Source of the DNA: Streptomyces inusitatus
GTDB lineage: Bacteria > Actinomycetota > Actinomycetes > Streptomycetales > Streptomycetaceae
DNA: 64,000 bases
Assembly: GCF_014651115.1 (NCBI RefSeq)
Contig: NZ_BMWG01000007.1
Span: forward strand, 227,257 to 291,256
Direction of reading: 5' to 3'
This document shows positions 1 to 8,323 of the stretch, in pieces. The notes under the pieces were generated by a model. It made no database searches. It saw nothing but the letters and a program-made list of their open reading frames with translations, and was not told where the DNA came from. The position numbers and the translations under genes were made by a program. The number at the start of each line of letters is the position of its first letter. The first letter of the stretch is position 1.

Positions 1-1210
1 CACCCTCACCCTGGGATACGCGATCGCCGCCCGCTGGACCACCCCCCGGCGCGCCGCCCTGGCCATGCTGCTCGTCCTCGGCGGACTGGGCTTTCTACGC
101 AGGATGCCGGCGTTCCTCAACGACACGGGCAGCACCGGCCTGTTGCTCGTCACCGTCTTCATCCTGGTCAGGACCGTCGAGAACCCCGGACCCTCCCGTG
201 CGCTCCTCGCCCTGCCCCCGGTGGTGCTCGCCGCGTTCTATCTCCGCTTCGGAGTGGTGGGCAATCTGTGCGCCATCGCCCTGGCCGCCCTGCTGGCCTA
301 CGGCCCGCGCGCCTGGCTCGCCCACGGACGGCGTCTCGCGGCGGCGGGCGCGGTCATCCTGCTGGGCCTGACACCGCACTTCGTGTACGCCACCCAGGTC
401 ACCGGATGGCCCCTCGGGCTCATCACCTGGGCCACTTCCCAGGCCGAGCGGAGCTTCATGGGCGACGGACTCCTCTACTACCTGGCCATATTCCCCTACC
501 GGCTGGCCGGGGACCTCGGAGCCGTCGTCATGTTCGCCGGGCTGGCGGCGACCGTCCGCGCGGCCCGGGCCCTGCGCGCCGCCCGCCGCGAACACGGCGC
601 GCCCGCGGGCCCTGCCGGTCCTGTCGGCCCTGCCGGCCCTGCGGTGAGGGACCGCCGGATTCTCTTCCTCGGCGCCACCGCCGTGCTCGTCCCCGTACTC
701 CTCGGATTCGCGACCGACGGCGAGCCGCGCTTCATCTACCTCTCCGTCATCCTGCTGACCGTCCTCGGCGTCGACGCCCTCGCGACCCTCGCCGACGGTG
801 TGGCACGCCCCGTCCTCGCCGCCGTCACGGCGCTCGCCCTGCTCGCCGTCCCCGCCACCGCCCAGGTCGTGGCGCACGGAGCGATGCCCGGACCCATGTC
901 CCAGCACCGCTCCACCGTCCCGGTGGCCCGCGCCCTGGCCGCCGCCGGGGGCGCGCCCTGTCTGCTGGTCACCGGGTACGAGCCGGAGAGCGGCTGGTAC
1001 TCCGGGTGCGACGCGATGACCTACCGCCAGTACCGCGCCCTGGACGGACCGCCGTCCGGCACCCGCGTCAGCTTCATACGCTACGAACGGGGCCGCCTCC
1101 AGCCGAGCGCGGCGGGGGTCGAACGCCTCGTCGGCGGCCGCCCGTCCGAGAAGCGGCGCATCCCCACCGAGGGCGTCCTCGGCACGGCCACGGTCGTCAC
1201 CGTCGGATGA
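1..1210 (+). CDS. Membrane glycosyltransferase, C-terminal part (5' end outside window)
   Basis: The reading frame is open from the first bases, so the start lies upstream and about 400 residues of the C-terminal part are visible. There are about eight hydrophobic segments, including repeated Leu/Ala/Val helices and a YLAIFPYRLAG loop, followed by a soluble tail of about 120 residues. This layout fits the GT-C / family 39 mannosyltransferases that move sugars from polyprenyl-phosphate donors at the outer face of the membrane. The catalytic first loop would lie upstream, so the family call rests on topology. A short Gly-Pro-Ala run (GPAGPVGPAGP) lies in a cytoplasmic or linker segment near 600-645. 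The next gene is convergent, 28 bp downstream. Confidence 0.6.
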   Translation, partial: TLTLGYAIAARWTTPRRAALAMLLVLGGLGFLRRMPAFLNDTGSTGLLLVTVFILVRTVENPGPSRALLALPPVVLAAFYLRFGVVGNLCAIALAALLAYGPRAWLAHGRRLAAAGAVILLGLTPHFVYATQVTGWPLGLITWATSQAERSFMGDGLLYYLAIFPYRLAGDLGAVVMFAGLAATVRAARALRAARREHGAPAGPAGPVGPAGPAVRDRRILFLGATAVLVPVLLGFATDGEPRFIYLSVILLTVLGVDALATLADGVARPVLAAVTALALLAVPATAQVVAHGAMPGPMSQHRSTVPVARALAAAGGAPCLLVTGYEPESGWYSGCDAMTYRQYRALDGPPSGTRVSFIRYERGRLQPSAAGVERLVGGRPSEKRRIPTEGVLGTATVVTVG

Positions 1211-1238
1211 CACCGGCCCGCGCCCGTCCGGCGGAGCG

Positions 1239-1892
1239 TCAGAAGCCCACGGCGGTCAGCGAACGGTGGTGCCTCGGGTTCTCGATCTCGTCGACGAGCG
1301 CCACAGCGAGGTCCGCGTAGGAGAAGACGGCCGTGTTCTCCCCGGCGGGCAGCACCCGGCTGTCGCCGGTCCGGTAACGGCCGGTGCGCGCCGCCCCGTT
1401 GTCCAGGACGACGGGCGGCGGGGCGAGCACCAGCCAGTCGACGCCGGTCTCGGCGGAGCGGAGCGCTTCGAGCCCGGCCGAGTGCCCGAGGGAGAAGGCC
1501 CGTGCCTCCGCGGGGAAACCCGGGGTGTCGTGGAAAGGCACCCCGGGGGCGGTCTCCAGCGTGGTCCCGATGCCGATCAGGACCAGCCGGCCGACCTCGG
1601 CACGGGTCAGACCTTCCAGCAGGGCGCGCGCGGCGTTCACATAGAACAGCTCCGACGGGGTGTCGAGCCGGGCGGCGGCGTTGATCGCCGCGTCATGGTC
1701 CGCCGCGACCGCCGCGACGCCGGCCGCCAGGGTGACGTCCCCGGCGGCCACGACGACACCGGGGCCGGTCAGATCCCGGTGCCCGGCCGGATCCCGTACG
1801 ACCGCGGTGACCTCGTGGCCCCGGGCGACCGCCTCGGCGACCGCGTGGCGGCCCGCTCGTCCACCGGCTCCGAAGATGACGATTCTGCTCAT
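1239..1892 (-). CDS. NAD(P)-binding atypical SDR / NmrA-like oxidoreductase
   Basis: A 217-residue single-domain Rossmann protein. The N-terminal FGAGGRAG motif (residues 6-13) matches the GxxGxxG dinucleotide loop of atypical short-chain dehydrogenases (NAD(P)H-binding, YwnB/NmrA-like), and the acidic strand end fits NADP-type variants. There is no classical YxxxK pair in the usual place, so catalysis is uncertain and it may be a redox sensor or flavin/quinone-type reductase. It is transcribed divergently from an HxlR regulator only 102 bp away, an arrangement in which HxlR proteins commonly control the adjacent oxidoreductase. The start is the ATG at 1892. Confidence 0.75.
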   Translation of the reverse strand: MSRIVIFGAGGRAGRHAVAEAVARGHEVTAVVRDPAGHRDLTGPGVVVAAGDVTLAAGVAAVAADHDAAINAAARLDTPSELFYVNAARALLEGLTRAEVGRLVLIGIGTTLETAPGVPFHDTPGFPAEARAFSLGHSAGLEALRSAETGVDWLVLAPPPVVLDNGAARTGRYRTGDSRVLPAGENTAVFSYADLAVALVDEIENPRHHRSLTAVGF

Positions 1893-1960
1893 GAGGGCTC
1901 CGCCCGACCGGGCCGGCGGAGTGCCGGCCGACGCGGTGAACGCTAGGCGGCGGCCCCTTG

Positions 1961-1980
1961 GTTACCGCAAAGATAGTTAC
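1961..1980. promoter_or_regulatory. Candidate HxlR operator in the divergent promoter
   Basis: The pentamer GTTAC occurs twice, at 1961-1965 and 1976-1980, 15 bp start to start, in the only A/T-rich patch of the divergent intergenic region. The geometry suits a winged-helix dimer, but assignment to the adjacent HxlR protein is inference from position. Confidence 0.4.
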
Positions 1981-1994
1981 GTACCCTCGCCAGG

Positions 1995-2375
1995 GTGAGC
2001 CAACCACTCGACCCCGAGATGTTCGCCGGATGCACCCACGCCGCCCCGCCGATCCGCGTCGGCGGCAAATGGACCGCGAAGGTCATCAGATGCCTGGAAA
2101 CCGGCCCCCGGCGCTTCTCCGAGCTGCGAGTCCCGCTGCGCGGCATCACGCCGAAGGTGCTGACCGAGACGCTGCGGGCGATGGAGCGGGACGCGCTGAT
2201 CACCCGTACCGTCCACGCCGAGATCCCGCCGAGGGTCGAGTACGAGCTGACCCCCCTCGGCCGCACGCTCCTCGTGCCCTTGAACGCCGGCTGCGCGTGG
2301 GCCCAGGCGCATCTGACCGAGCTGCTCGACGCCCGGGACGCGCACGACGCCCGCGAAGTGGTACCTGAGATGTAG
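1995..2375 (+). CDS. HxlR family transcriptional regulator
   Basis: A 126-residue winged helix-turn-helix protein with the HxlR layout: an N-terminal Cys (residue 13, in FAGCTH), then IRVGGKWTAKVIRCL and RFSELR, and a recognition helix in ITPKVLTETLRAMERDALI. The wing has the typical IPPRVEYELTPLGRTLL ending. Members respond to electrophiles, aldehydes or redox stress through the N-terminal Cys in several studied cases; that role is inferred here. The GTG at 1995 is the first start that gives a normal-length family member. It is divergent from the NAD(P)-binding protein at 1239-1892, its most likely target, and there is no strong Shine-Dalgarno sequence. Confidence 0.9.
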   Translation: MSQPLDPEMFAGCTHAAPPIRVGGKWTAKVIRCLETGPRRFSELRVPLRGITPKVLTETLRAMERDALITRTVHAEIPPRVEYELTPLGRTLLVPLNAGCAWAQAHLTELLDARDAHDAREVVPEM

Positions 2376-2402
2376 AACCTGGGGCGGGTAATTCATTGTC
2401 CC

Positions 2403-2424
2403 TCCTTATGGAGACCGATAAGGA
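2403..2424. promoter_or_regulatory. Inverted repeat upstream of the S8-like gene
   Basis: TCCTTAT at 2403-2409 and ATAAGGA at 2418-2424 form a perfect 7-bp inverted repeat with an 8-bp spacer, in the A/T-richer section of the 200-bp region between the HxlR gene and the S8-like gene. It is a candidate operator; no regulator can be assigned. Confidence 0.4.
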
Positions 2425-2524
2425 AATTACCCGGCCGGGTCCTTGATGAGTACTGCTTGATTTGTACATCACGTGAACTCTGGGAGCCCGTCGTGGAATG
2501 GGTCAATACTGCGGATCGATGGAT

Positions 2525-2546
2525 GGGGCGGAGAATTCTCCGCCCC
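2525..2546. promoter_or_regulatory. 22-bp perfect palindrome before the S8-like gene
   Basis: A gapless perfect palindrome of 22 bp centred on GAATTC, with arms GGGGCGGAGAA and its complement. It ends 28 bp before the GTG start at 2575 and about 18 bp before the ribosome-binding site AGGGAG. It could be an operator or form a hairpin in the mRNA leader. Confidence 0.55.
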
Positions 2547-2574
2547 GCCGATTCGATTGTCTCCAGGGAGAGAT

Positions 2575-5500
2575 GTGAGCAGAAGCAGGAAAAGAGCGTT
2601 TGTCTCCATCACGGCTGTAGCGGTGGCCGTCGCACTGTCGGCGGGAATGGCCGGACCGTCCTCGGCCGAGGGGAGCGCCGGGAAACGGGCCGTGGGGGAA
2701 GGGTCTGTGGGATCCGGGCAGAAGGGCTTACCCGGGCATCGGATCACGCTGATCACCGGCGACCGGGTACAGGTCGACGCCCGGGGCCGGGTCGTCGGCG
2801 TCGAGCCCGCCCAGGGGCGCGAGAAGGTGCCCATGCACACGCGGACGGGGCAGGGGCGCACCCTGGTGATCCCCGCGGACGCGCAGCGGCTCATCAGCGA
2901 CGGCACGCTCGACGAGCGCCTCTTCGACATCACCGAACTGAACAGCCGCGAGAGCCGGGCGGTCTACGGCGACGGCGTCAAGGTGATCGTCGGCTACCGG
3001 GGCACGGCCGGCCGGGAGGCCGGGAGCGGGATCCGCGCCGCCGCCGGGACCACGGCCCGAAGCCTCGCCTCGCTGAACGCGGACGCCGTCACCGTGCCCG
3101 CCCGCGACGCGGCCGCCTTCTGGGAGACCCTCACCCGTACCGCCGACGGCGGGCACGGGCGCACCGCGGCCGCCGGGGTCGACCGGATCTCGCTGGACGG
3201 GGTGTACACGGCTCGCTTTGACCCCGGTAAGGCTCGGGCCGATGCGGCCGGGTCCGGGGCGCGGGTCCGGCGGGCGGGGTACGACGGCACCGGGGTGAAG
3301 ATCGCGGTACTGGACTCGGGGGTCGACGGGACCCATCGGGATCTCGCGGGCCGGGTCGTCGCCGAGCGGAACTTCTCCCGCTCCCCGGACAGCGAGGACC
3401 GTTACGGGCAGGGCACTCAGGTCGCGTCGGTCGCGGCGGGCACCGGGGCGGCGTCGAACGGTGTTCACCGGGGGGTGGCCCCCGGGGCCGAGGTGCTCAG
3501 CGGCAAGGTGCTGGACGACGGGGGCAGCACCACGGTTTCGGCGGTCATCGCCGGGATCGACTGGGCCGTGGCCCAGGGCGCGGACATCGTGAATCTGAGC
3601 TTCAGCGCGAGCGGCCGGCCCGAGAGTGACCCGCTGGAGACTCATATCGACCGGGTCACCGCCGAGCGGGGTGTGCTGTTCACCGTGATGGCGGGTGACC
3701 GGGGCCCGAAGCCGCGCTCGATCGAATCACCGGGCCGGACGGAGGGCGCGCTCACCGTCGGCGCGGTGGACGGGCAGGACCGGCTCGCCGGCTTCTCCGC
3801 CGTCGGTCCAGGTCTCGGCGGCGGGATCAAGCCCGATCTCACCGCCCCCGGTGTGAACATCACCGCGGCTGCCACCGCCGGCACCCCGAACCAGAATCCA
3901 CCCGGCTATGTGCCCCTCTCGGGTACGTGGATCGCCGCCCCGCACGTCGCCGGTGCCGCGGCCCTGCTCAAGCAGCGGCATCCGAAGTGGAAGTCCGCCG
4001 AGCTGAAGAGCGCGCTGACGGGCTCGGCGAAGAACGGCACGCACCAGCACACGCCGTTCGAGCAGGGGACCGGCCGGGTCGCGGCCGATCGGGCCCTGGA
4101 ACAGCGGGTGTTCGCCGAGCCGTCGACCGTGACGTTCGGAACACAGCGCTATCCGCACACCGACGACACCCCCGTGACCCGCTCGATCGCCTACCGCAAC
4201 ATCGGCGGCGAGGACCTCACCCTGGATCTGACGGTGACCTCGGTCGGACCGGACGGCAAGCCCGCTCCGGAGGGCTTCCTCACCCTCGGCCGGAACCGGA
4301 TCACCGTCCCGGCGGGCGGCACCGCCTCGGTGGAGCTGACGGCGGACACCCGGCTCGGCGGGGACGTCAACGGCGTCTACGCCGCGACCGTCGTCGCGAG
4401 CGGCGGCGGCCAGAGCGTGCGTACCACCGCCGGTGTGGAGCGCGAGGTCGAGTCGTACGATCTGACCGTCCGGCACATCGACCGGCACGGGCAGCCGGGC
4501 CGGGACTTCAGGACCTGGATTCGCCCGGTCGGCACCGGGGGCAAAATAGACAAGGACTGGCTGAGGCCGGGAGACGGGTCCGGCACTGTCACCACCCGGC
4601 TGCCCCGGGGCGCGTACACGCTGGATTCCGTCAATGAAGTGGATCCCCTTGATTCCACCAAGGGTTTGGACGTGCTTTCGCGGCCCGAACTCTCCGTGGA
4701 CCGGGACATGACGCTCACCGTCGACGCCCGCACTGCCCGGCCGGTCGACATCACACCCCCGGACGCCGGGGCGAAGCCGTTCAGTGTGTCGATGCACAAC
4801 AGAATAAAGGTCCCCGGATTTGACTCGATCGGCAGCTCCTTGGCTCTCCCCTCCTTCGAGAACTTCAGGACCGCGCACCTGGGGCCGGACATCACCGACG
4901 GTTCGCTCACCCAGTCCTGGACCGGCCACTGGAGCAAGGGGGATTCGGTTCAGTACAGCACTGTCCACGGCGGTGTCGTCCAGCGGCTCGCGACCGGCCA
5001 TGTCAAGCGCTTCAAGGACCGGGACCTTGCCAAGGTACGGCTCCGACTCGGCGCATCGGCCCCCGGCAAGCGGGCCGGTGTCTGGGTGATCGGCGATCTG
5101 CCCCACCAACTGCCCGGCTTCGCGCGCACCATGCCGCCTCAGCGGGCTCCCGGTGTCCGGACCCTGTATCTCTCCGGCGGCGACGGAGCCACCTGGACGC
5201 TTTACGCCAGTCAGTTCGGCGAGATCAAGGGCAAGGCCGAGGACGAGCCCGAGACCACGTACCACCTTCCGCGCGACGAGACATTCCGGCCGGGGAAGAC
5301 CTACACGAGAACGATGAACACCCCGGTCTTCGCACCGCGGATCACCGAGGGCGAGGGAGTCTTCCGTGAGGAGGACAGCATCACCGGCGCGCTGCGGGTG
5401 TTCTCGGACGGCGCCGGAAACTACGGAGGGTCCAAATACTCCTCGGTGAAGACCACCCTCCACCGGGGCAAGACCAGGATCGGTGAGAACACCGATCCCC

Positions 5501-5961
5501 TCACCGGCGACGAATCGTTCGCGGTCGGCCCCGCCGACGCCCCCTACACCCTGTCCACCTCCGTCACCCGCTCGCCGGAGCTGGCGAAGGCCGGCAGCCG
5601 TATCGACGCGAGCTGGACCTTCCGTTCGCAGCGGCCCGGCACGGAGGAGAAGGTGGCGCTGCCGGTGTCCGTCGCCCGGCTGAAGGCGGCCGTAAGCCCG
5701 GACGGCACCGCTCCGGCGGGCCGTACCCAGCGGGTGCCGGTCACCGTGCAGGGCGCGGCGGCGGGCGGGAACCTTCGCTCGCTGGAGGTCTCGGCCTCCT
5801 ACGACCACGGCAGGACCTGGAAGAAGCTCCCGGTCACCCGGGGCGGGGTGACGGTCGGGAATCCGGCGAAGGGCAAGGCGATCACCTTCCGTTCGGTGGT
5901 CACCGACAAGAAGGGCAACAAGGGGACCGTGACGCTCTACAACGCCTACTTCGGCAAGTAA
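2575..5961 (+). CDS. Secreted S8 subtilisin-fold protein, catalytically degenerate
   Basis: The GTG at 2575, 5 bp after AGGGAG, gives 1128 residues starting with a Sec signal peptide (basic RSRKR, Ala/Val core, cleavage near residue 30). A prodomain-like region and then a complete subtilisin-like domain follow (about residues 235-490), and a long beta-rich C-terminal extension runs to the end, the usual length of large Streptomyces S8 peptidases. The Asp of the triad is kept (D247 in VLDSGVDGTH). The His position reads Q279 in YGQGTQVAS (normally GHGTHVA), the oxyanion Asn reads D375 in MAGDRG, and the nucleophile reads W452 in SGTWIAAPHVAG (normally GTSMA). The fold is otherwise intact with no stop or frameshift, so this looks like a secreted pseudoprotease, perhaps a binding or inhibitory protein. 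A TTA codon at residue 52 (2728-2730) suggests bldA dependence. Confidence 0.9.
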   Translation: MSRSRKRAFVSITAVAVAVALSAGMAGPSSAEGSAGKRAVGEGSVGSGQKGLPGHRITLITGDRVQVDARGRVVGVEPAQGREKVPMHTRTGQGRTLVIPADAQRLISDGTLDERLFDITELNSRESRAVYGDGVKVIVGYRGTAGREAGSGIRAAAGTTARSLASLNADAVTVPARDAAAFWETLTRTADGGHGRTAAAGVDRISLDGVYTARFDPGKARADAAGSGARVRRAGYDGTGVKIAVLDSGVDGTHRDLAGRVVAERNFSRSPDSEDRYGQGTQVASVAAGTGAASNGVHRGVAPGAEVLSGKVLDDGGSTTVSAVIAGIDWAVAQGADIVNLSFSASGRPESDPLETHIDRVTAERGVLFTVMAGDRGPKPRSIESPGRTEGALTVGAVDGQDRLAGFSAVGPGLGGGIKPDLTAPGVNITAAATAGTPNQNPPGYVPLSGTWIAAPHVAGAAALLKQRHPKWKSAELKSALTGSAKNGTHQHTPFEQGTGRVAADRALEQRVFAEPSTVTFGTQRYPHTDDTPVTRSIAYRNIGGEDLTLDLTVTSVGPDGKPAPEGFLTLGRNRITVPAGGTASVELTADTRLGGDVNGVYAATVVASGGGQSVRTTAGVEREVESYDLTVRHIDRHGQPGRDFRTWIRPVGTGGKIDKDWLRPGDGSGTVTTRLPRGAYTLDSVNEVDPLDSTKGLDVLSRPELSVDRDMTLTVDARTARPVDITPPDAGAKPFSVSMHNRIKVPGFDSIGSSLALPSFENFRTAHLGPDITDGSLTQSWTGHWSKGDSVQYSTVHGGVVQRLATGHVKRFKDRDLAKVRLRLGASAPGKRAGVWVIGDLPHQLPGFARTMPPQRAPGVRTLYLSGGDGATWTLYASQFGEIKGKAEDEPETTYHLPRDETFRPGKTYTRTMNTPVFAPRITEGEGVFREEDSITGALRVFSDGAGNYGGSKYSSVKTTLHRGKTRIGENTDPLTGDESFAVGPADAPYTLSTSVTRSPELAKAGSRIDASWTFRSQRPGTEEKVALPVSVARLKAAVSPDGTAPAGRTQRVPVTVQGAAAGGNLRSLEVSASYDHGRTWKKLPVTRGGVTVGNPAKGKAITFRSVVTDKKGNKGTVTLYNAYFGK

Positions 5962-5986
5962 ATCCCCTTTTCTCCCGCTGAGCGTT

Positions 5987-6024
5987 GATCCCCGTCGTCG
6001 GGTCCGAGCCCGGCGGCGGGGATC
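5987..6024. terminator. Bidirectional hairpin between convergent genes
   Basis: GATCCCCG at 5987-5994 pairs perfectly with CGGGGATC at 6017-6024, with partial pairing inside. It lies between the end of the S8-like gene and the convergent small membrane-protein gene and overlaps the latter's stop codon by 2 bp. There is no U-tract, as is common in Streptomyces. Confidence 0.6.
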
Positions 6025-6391
6025 AGCCCGTGATCCTGCCGAGCACCAGCATCAGGACCAGCAGCACCGTGAGTACCGCCAGACCGATGCAGCCCGCCCG
6101 GCCGCCGCGCCGGGCCGTGAAGATCCCCAGAACCGTCACCAGTGTGGCCAGTGGCACTCCGTACCGCGCGATCGCCGTCAGCGTGCCGATGAAGCGGACG
6201 GAGCCCCGGACGCCGTCCTGGCAGGAGTCGCAGGCGATCGCGAGCAGTGGTCCCACCAGCCACACCAGACCGCCGAAGACCACCACCGCGAAGGCGAGAA
6301 GGACCAGCAGGCTCTTGGGGAGAGGGGCCTCGAAGGGGTCGGGAGCGGCGGCTTCGGCAGCGGTGCCGGTATCGGTGTCGGTGTGATCCAT
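6023..6391 (-). CDS. Small membrane protein of unknown function
   Basis: A 122-residue protein with an acidic, Thr/Ala-rich N-terminal tail (about 25 residues) and three predicted transmembrane helices: LLVLLAFAVVVFGGLVWLVG, a middle GVPLATLVTVLGIF segment, and a C-terminal LAVLTVLLVLMLVLG. A CDSC pair lies in the first extracytoplasmic or cytoplasmic loop (near residue 54) and could bind metal or form a disulfide. I do not recognise the family. It is a single gene between convergent neighbours, start ATG at 6391. Confidence 0.7.
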   Translation of the reverse strand: MDHTDTDTGTAAEAAAPDPFEAPLPKSLLVLLAFAVVVFGGLVWLVGPLLAIACDSCQDGVRGSVRFIGTLTAIARYGVPLATLVTVLGIFTARRGGRAGCIGLAVLTVLLVLMLVLGRITG

Positions 6392-6440
6392 GGGGCGGAC
6401 GCTACGCAGCCTTCCGCCCGACCGGTATCCGCGCCCGTAC

Positions 6441-7361
6441 TCAGCCGACCGGGCCCCGCACCCGAGTACCCCCGCCCTCCGGGGTGTTCCGGGCCCGCAG
6501 CAGCTCGAACACGCTGGAGAAGCTGTCCTGTCCGTGCCCGTCGGCCGACCGCCGGTCCAGCAGGGCCTTGAGGGGATCGTGTACGTCGGTGGCGACGCCG
6601 CCCGCGGCGCTGAGCCGGATGAGGTTGTCGACCGCGACCCGGTTCAGATCGACGGTGGAGACGCCCTCCGCGTACGCCCCCGACCCCGCCTCCCGTGCCA
6701 GCTCGGGAAGGAAGGCGGCCATGCCGTTGAGCCATCGGGCCGCGAGCGGGGCGAGGACCTCGGGCGGGGTGCCCACCGAGTCGAGCAGCGCGGCGGAGTG
6801 CAGGAATCCGGCGAGGGCGGCGTAGCCGGTGCCCAGCACGGCGAGGTCGTGGATCTCCGCCGCGCCGGGGTCGGCGCCGAAGTAGTGCGCGGGCGACATC
6901 ACCTCCAGCTCGGCACGGAAGGAGGTGAAGGCCTCCTGGGAGCCGCTGTAGAGGAAGAAGCCGTCAGGGGTCGCGACCGTCTGGGGAAGGGCCATCATGG
7001 CCCCGTCGAGATAGTCGGCGTCGTGCTCCGCGACCCAGGCGGCGATCTCCCGGGCCTCGTCGGGGGTGCTGTTCGCCAGGTTGACCACGGTTTTGCCGGG
7101 CAGCGCGGCGGCGGCCGGGCCCAGCGCCTGCCGTACCGCTTCGGGGCCGAGGAGGGGCACGACCACCAGCGGGGCGGCCGCCACGGCCCCGGCGGCGGTG
7201 GCCGCGCGCAGAGCGCCCCGCGCCACCAGGGGGTCCGCCTTCGCGGCGGTACGGTTCCACACGGTCACCCGGTGACCGGCGTCGAGGAACGCGCCCGCGA
7301 TCGCCGCGCCCATCCGGCCGAGCCCGAGGACCGTCACGGGCTGCTTCGTACGCTCAGACAT
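6441..7361 (-). CDS. Imine-reductase-like NAD(P)-dependent oxidoreductase
   Basis: 306 residues from the ATG at 7361. The N-terminal Rossmann fold has VLGLGRMGAAIAGAFLDAGH and the NADPH-type VWNRTAAKAD loop. The long C-terminal helix bundle carries the domain-swapped dimer pattern of 3-hydroxyisobutyrate dehydrogenase and imine reductase families. The catalytic Lys of the hydroxyacid dehydrogenases is not evident, which favours the imine reductase side. It is a tandem paralogue of the upstream gene; the start codon overlaps that gene's stop in ATGTCTGA, implying translational coupling. The pair is divergent from the AfsR-like regulator. The substrate is unknown; a cyclic imine or a specialised metabolite is plausible. 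Confidence 0.82.
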   Translation of the reverse strand: MSERTKQPVTVLGLGRMGAAIAGAFLDAGHRVTVWNRTAAKADPLVARGALRAATAAGAVAAAPLVVVPLLGPEAVRQALGPAAAALPGKTVVNLANSTPDEAREIAAWVAEHDADYLDGAMMALPQTVATPDGFFLYSGSQEAFTSFRAELEVMSPAHYFGADPGAAEIHDLAVLGTGYAALAGFLHSAALLDSVGTPPEVLAPLAARWLNGMAAFLPELAREAGSGAYAEGVSTVDLNRVAVDNLIRLSAAGGVATDVHDPLKALLDRRSADGHGQDSFSSVFELLRARNTPEGGGTRVRGPVG

Positions 7362-8262
7362 TCCGCTCGCCCTTCGCGATGGTCGCGACGACGCTCGCGA
7401 CACCGCTCGTGCCGTGGCCGTCCGCCGCCGCCCGCTCCAGCAGGCTCTTGAACAGGTCCGGCACCTCGGTGCCGATGCCCCGGCTCCCGCTGGTGTGCTG
7501 AAGATGGTCCATCGCCGCCCGGTGCACCTCCACGGTGCCGTCGTCGTCCGGGAATACGCCGTCCTCGATCTGACGGGCGTGCTCCGTCATCAGCGAGGTG
7601 ACGAAGGACATGTGCTCCCCCGCCACCGCCGTGAAGACGGTCGGGTCGACGCCCGCCGTGCCCACCAGCGCGACGGAGTGGTAGAAACCGGCGAGTGCGC
7701 CCCAGACCAGGCCGAACAGTGCGGTGTCGTACACCGGGGCCAGCGCCGGGTCGCCGCCGAGGTACACCGCGTTGCCCAGGCTCGCCAACTCCTCCCGGTG
7801 CGCGGCGAAGGCGTCCTCGGAGCCGCTGAAGACGAACAGCGCCTCGGGGCGGCCGACCAGCCGGGTGCCGCTCATGGCGGCCCCGTCGAGATAGCCGACG
7901 CCGTGCTCCGCCGCCCACCCGGCCACCCTGGCGGCGTCCTGGGGAGTGCCGGAGGTCAGATTCACCAGCGTCCGGCCGCGCAGCCGGTCCGCGACCGGGC
8001 CGAGCAGGCCCTCGACGGCCGGGTAGTCCGGCAGGCACACCACGACCAGAGGGCTCGCGGCGACCGCCGCCGCCGGATCGGCCGCCGGGGCGGCTCCCTG
8101 CGCCGCCAGGGCGTCGGCCTTCGCGGCGGTACGGTTCCACACGGTCGTGGTGTGGCCCGCGCCGAGGAACGCCTGGGCGAGCCGGGTCCCCAACTGGCCC
8201 AGGCCGATCACCGACACCGCCGACTGCTCGTGGTTCTCGTTCACGTTCTCGTTCACGGTCAC
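7354..8262 (-). CDS. Imine-reductase-like NAD(P)-dependent oxidoreductase
   Basis: 302 residues, GTG start at 8262 preceded by GAGGAG. The dinucleotide loop is VIGLGQLGTRLAQAFLGAG with the NADPH-selective VWNRTAAKADALAAQG segment. The C-terminal half has the imine reductase pattern EDGVFPDDDGTVEVHRAAMDHLQH and ends PDLFKSLLERAAADGHGTSG, nearly repeated in the downstream paralogue. It is first of a two-gene operon (8-bp overlap with the next gene) and shares a 113-bp divergent promoter region with the SARP regulator, so regulation by that protein is likely. Family known; substrate unknown. Confidence 0.85.
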   Translation of the reverse strand: MTVNENVNENHEQSAVSVIGLGQLGTRLAQAFLGAGHTTTVWNRTAAKADALAAQGAAPAADPAAAVAASPLVVVCLPDYPAVEGLLGPVADRLRGRTLVNLTSGTPQDAARVAGWAAEHGVGYLDGAAMSGTRLVGRPEALFVFSGSEDAFAAHREELASLGNAVYLGGDPALAPVYDTALFGLVWGALAGFYHSVALVGTAGVDPTVFTAVAGEHMSFVTSLMTEHARQIEDGVFPDDDGTVEVHRAAMDHLQHTSGSRGIGTEVPDLFKSLLERAAADGHGTSGVASVVATIAKGERNV

Positions 8263-8323
8263 TCCTCGACTCCTTCGCTTCTGAGCCGTTCTCTTCGGCC
8301 GGGTCCCACCTTCCCCGTCCGCG

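Noticed and set aside
3727..5808. A 693-codon antisense frame in the S8-like gene
   Set aside because: Mirrors codon bias of the sense gene, no recognisable domain.
2575..5961. S8-like gene as a pseudogene
   Set aside because: No stop, frameshift or truncation; only the catalytic residues are changed, so it is treated as a coding pseudoenzyme.
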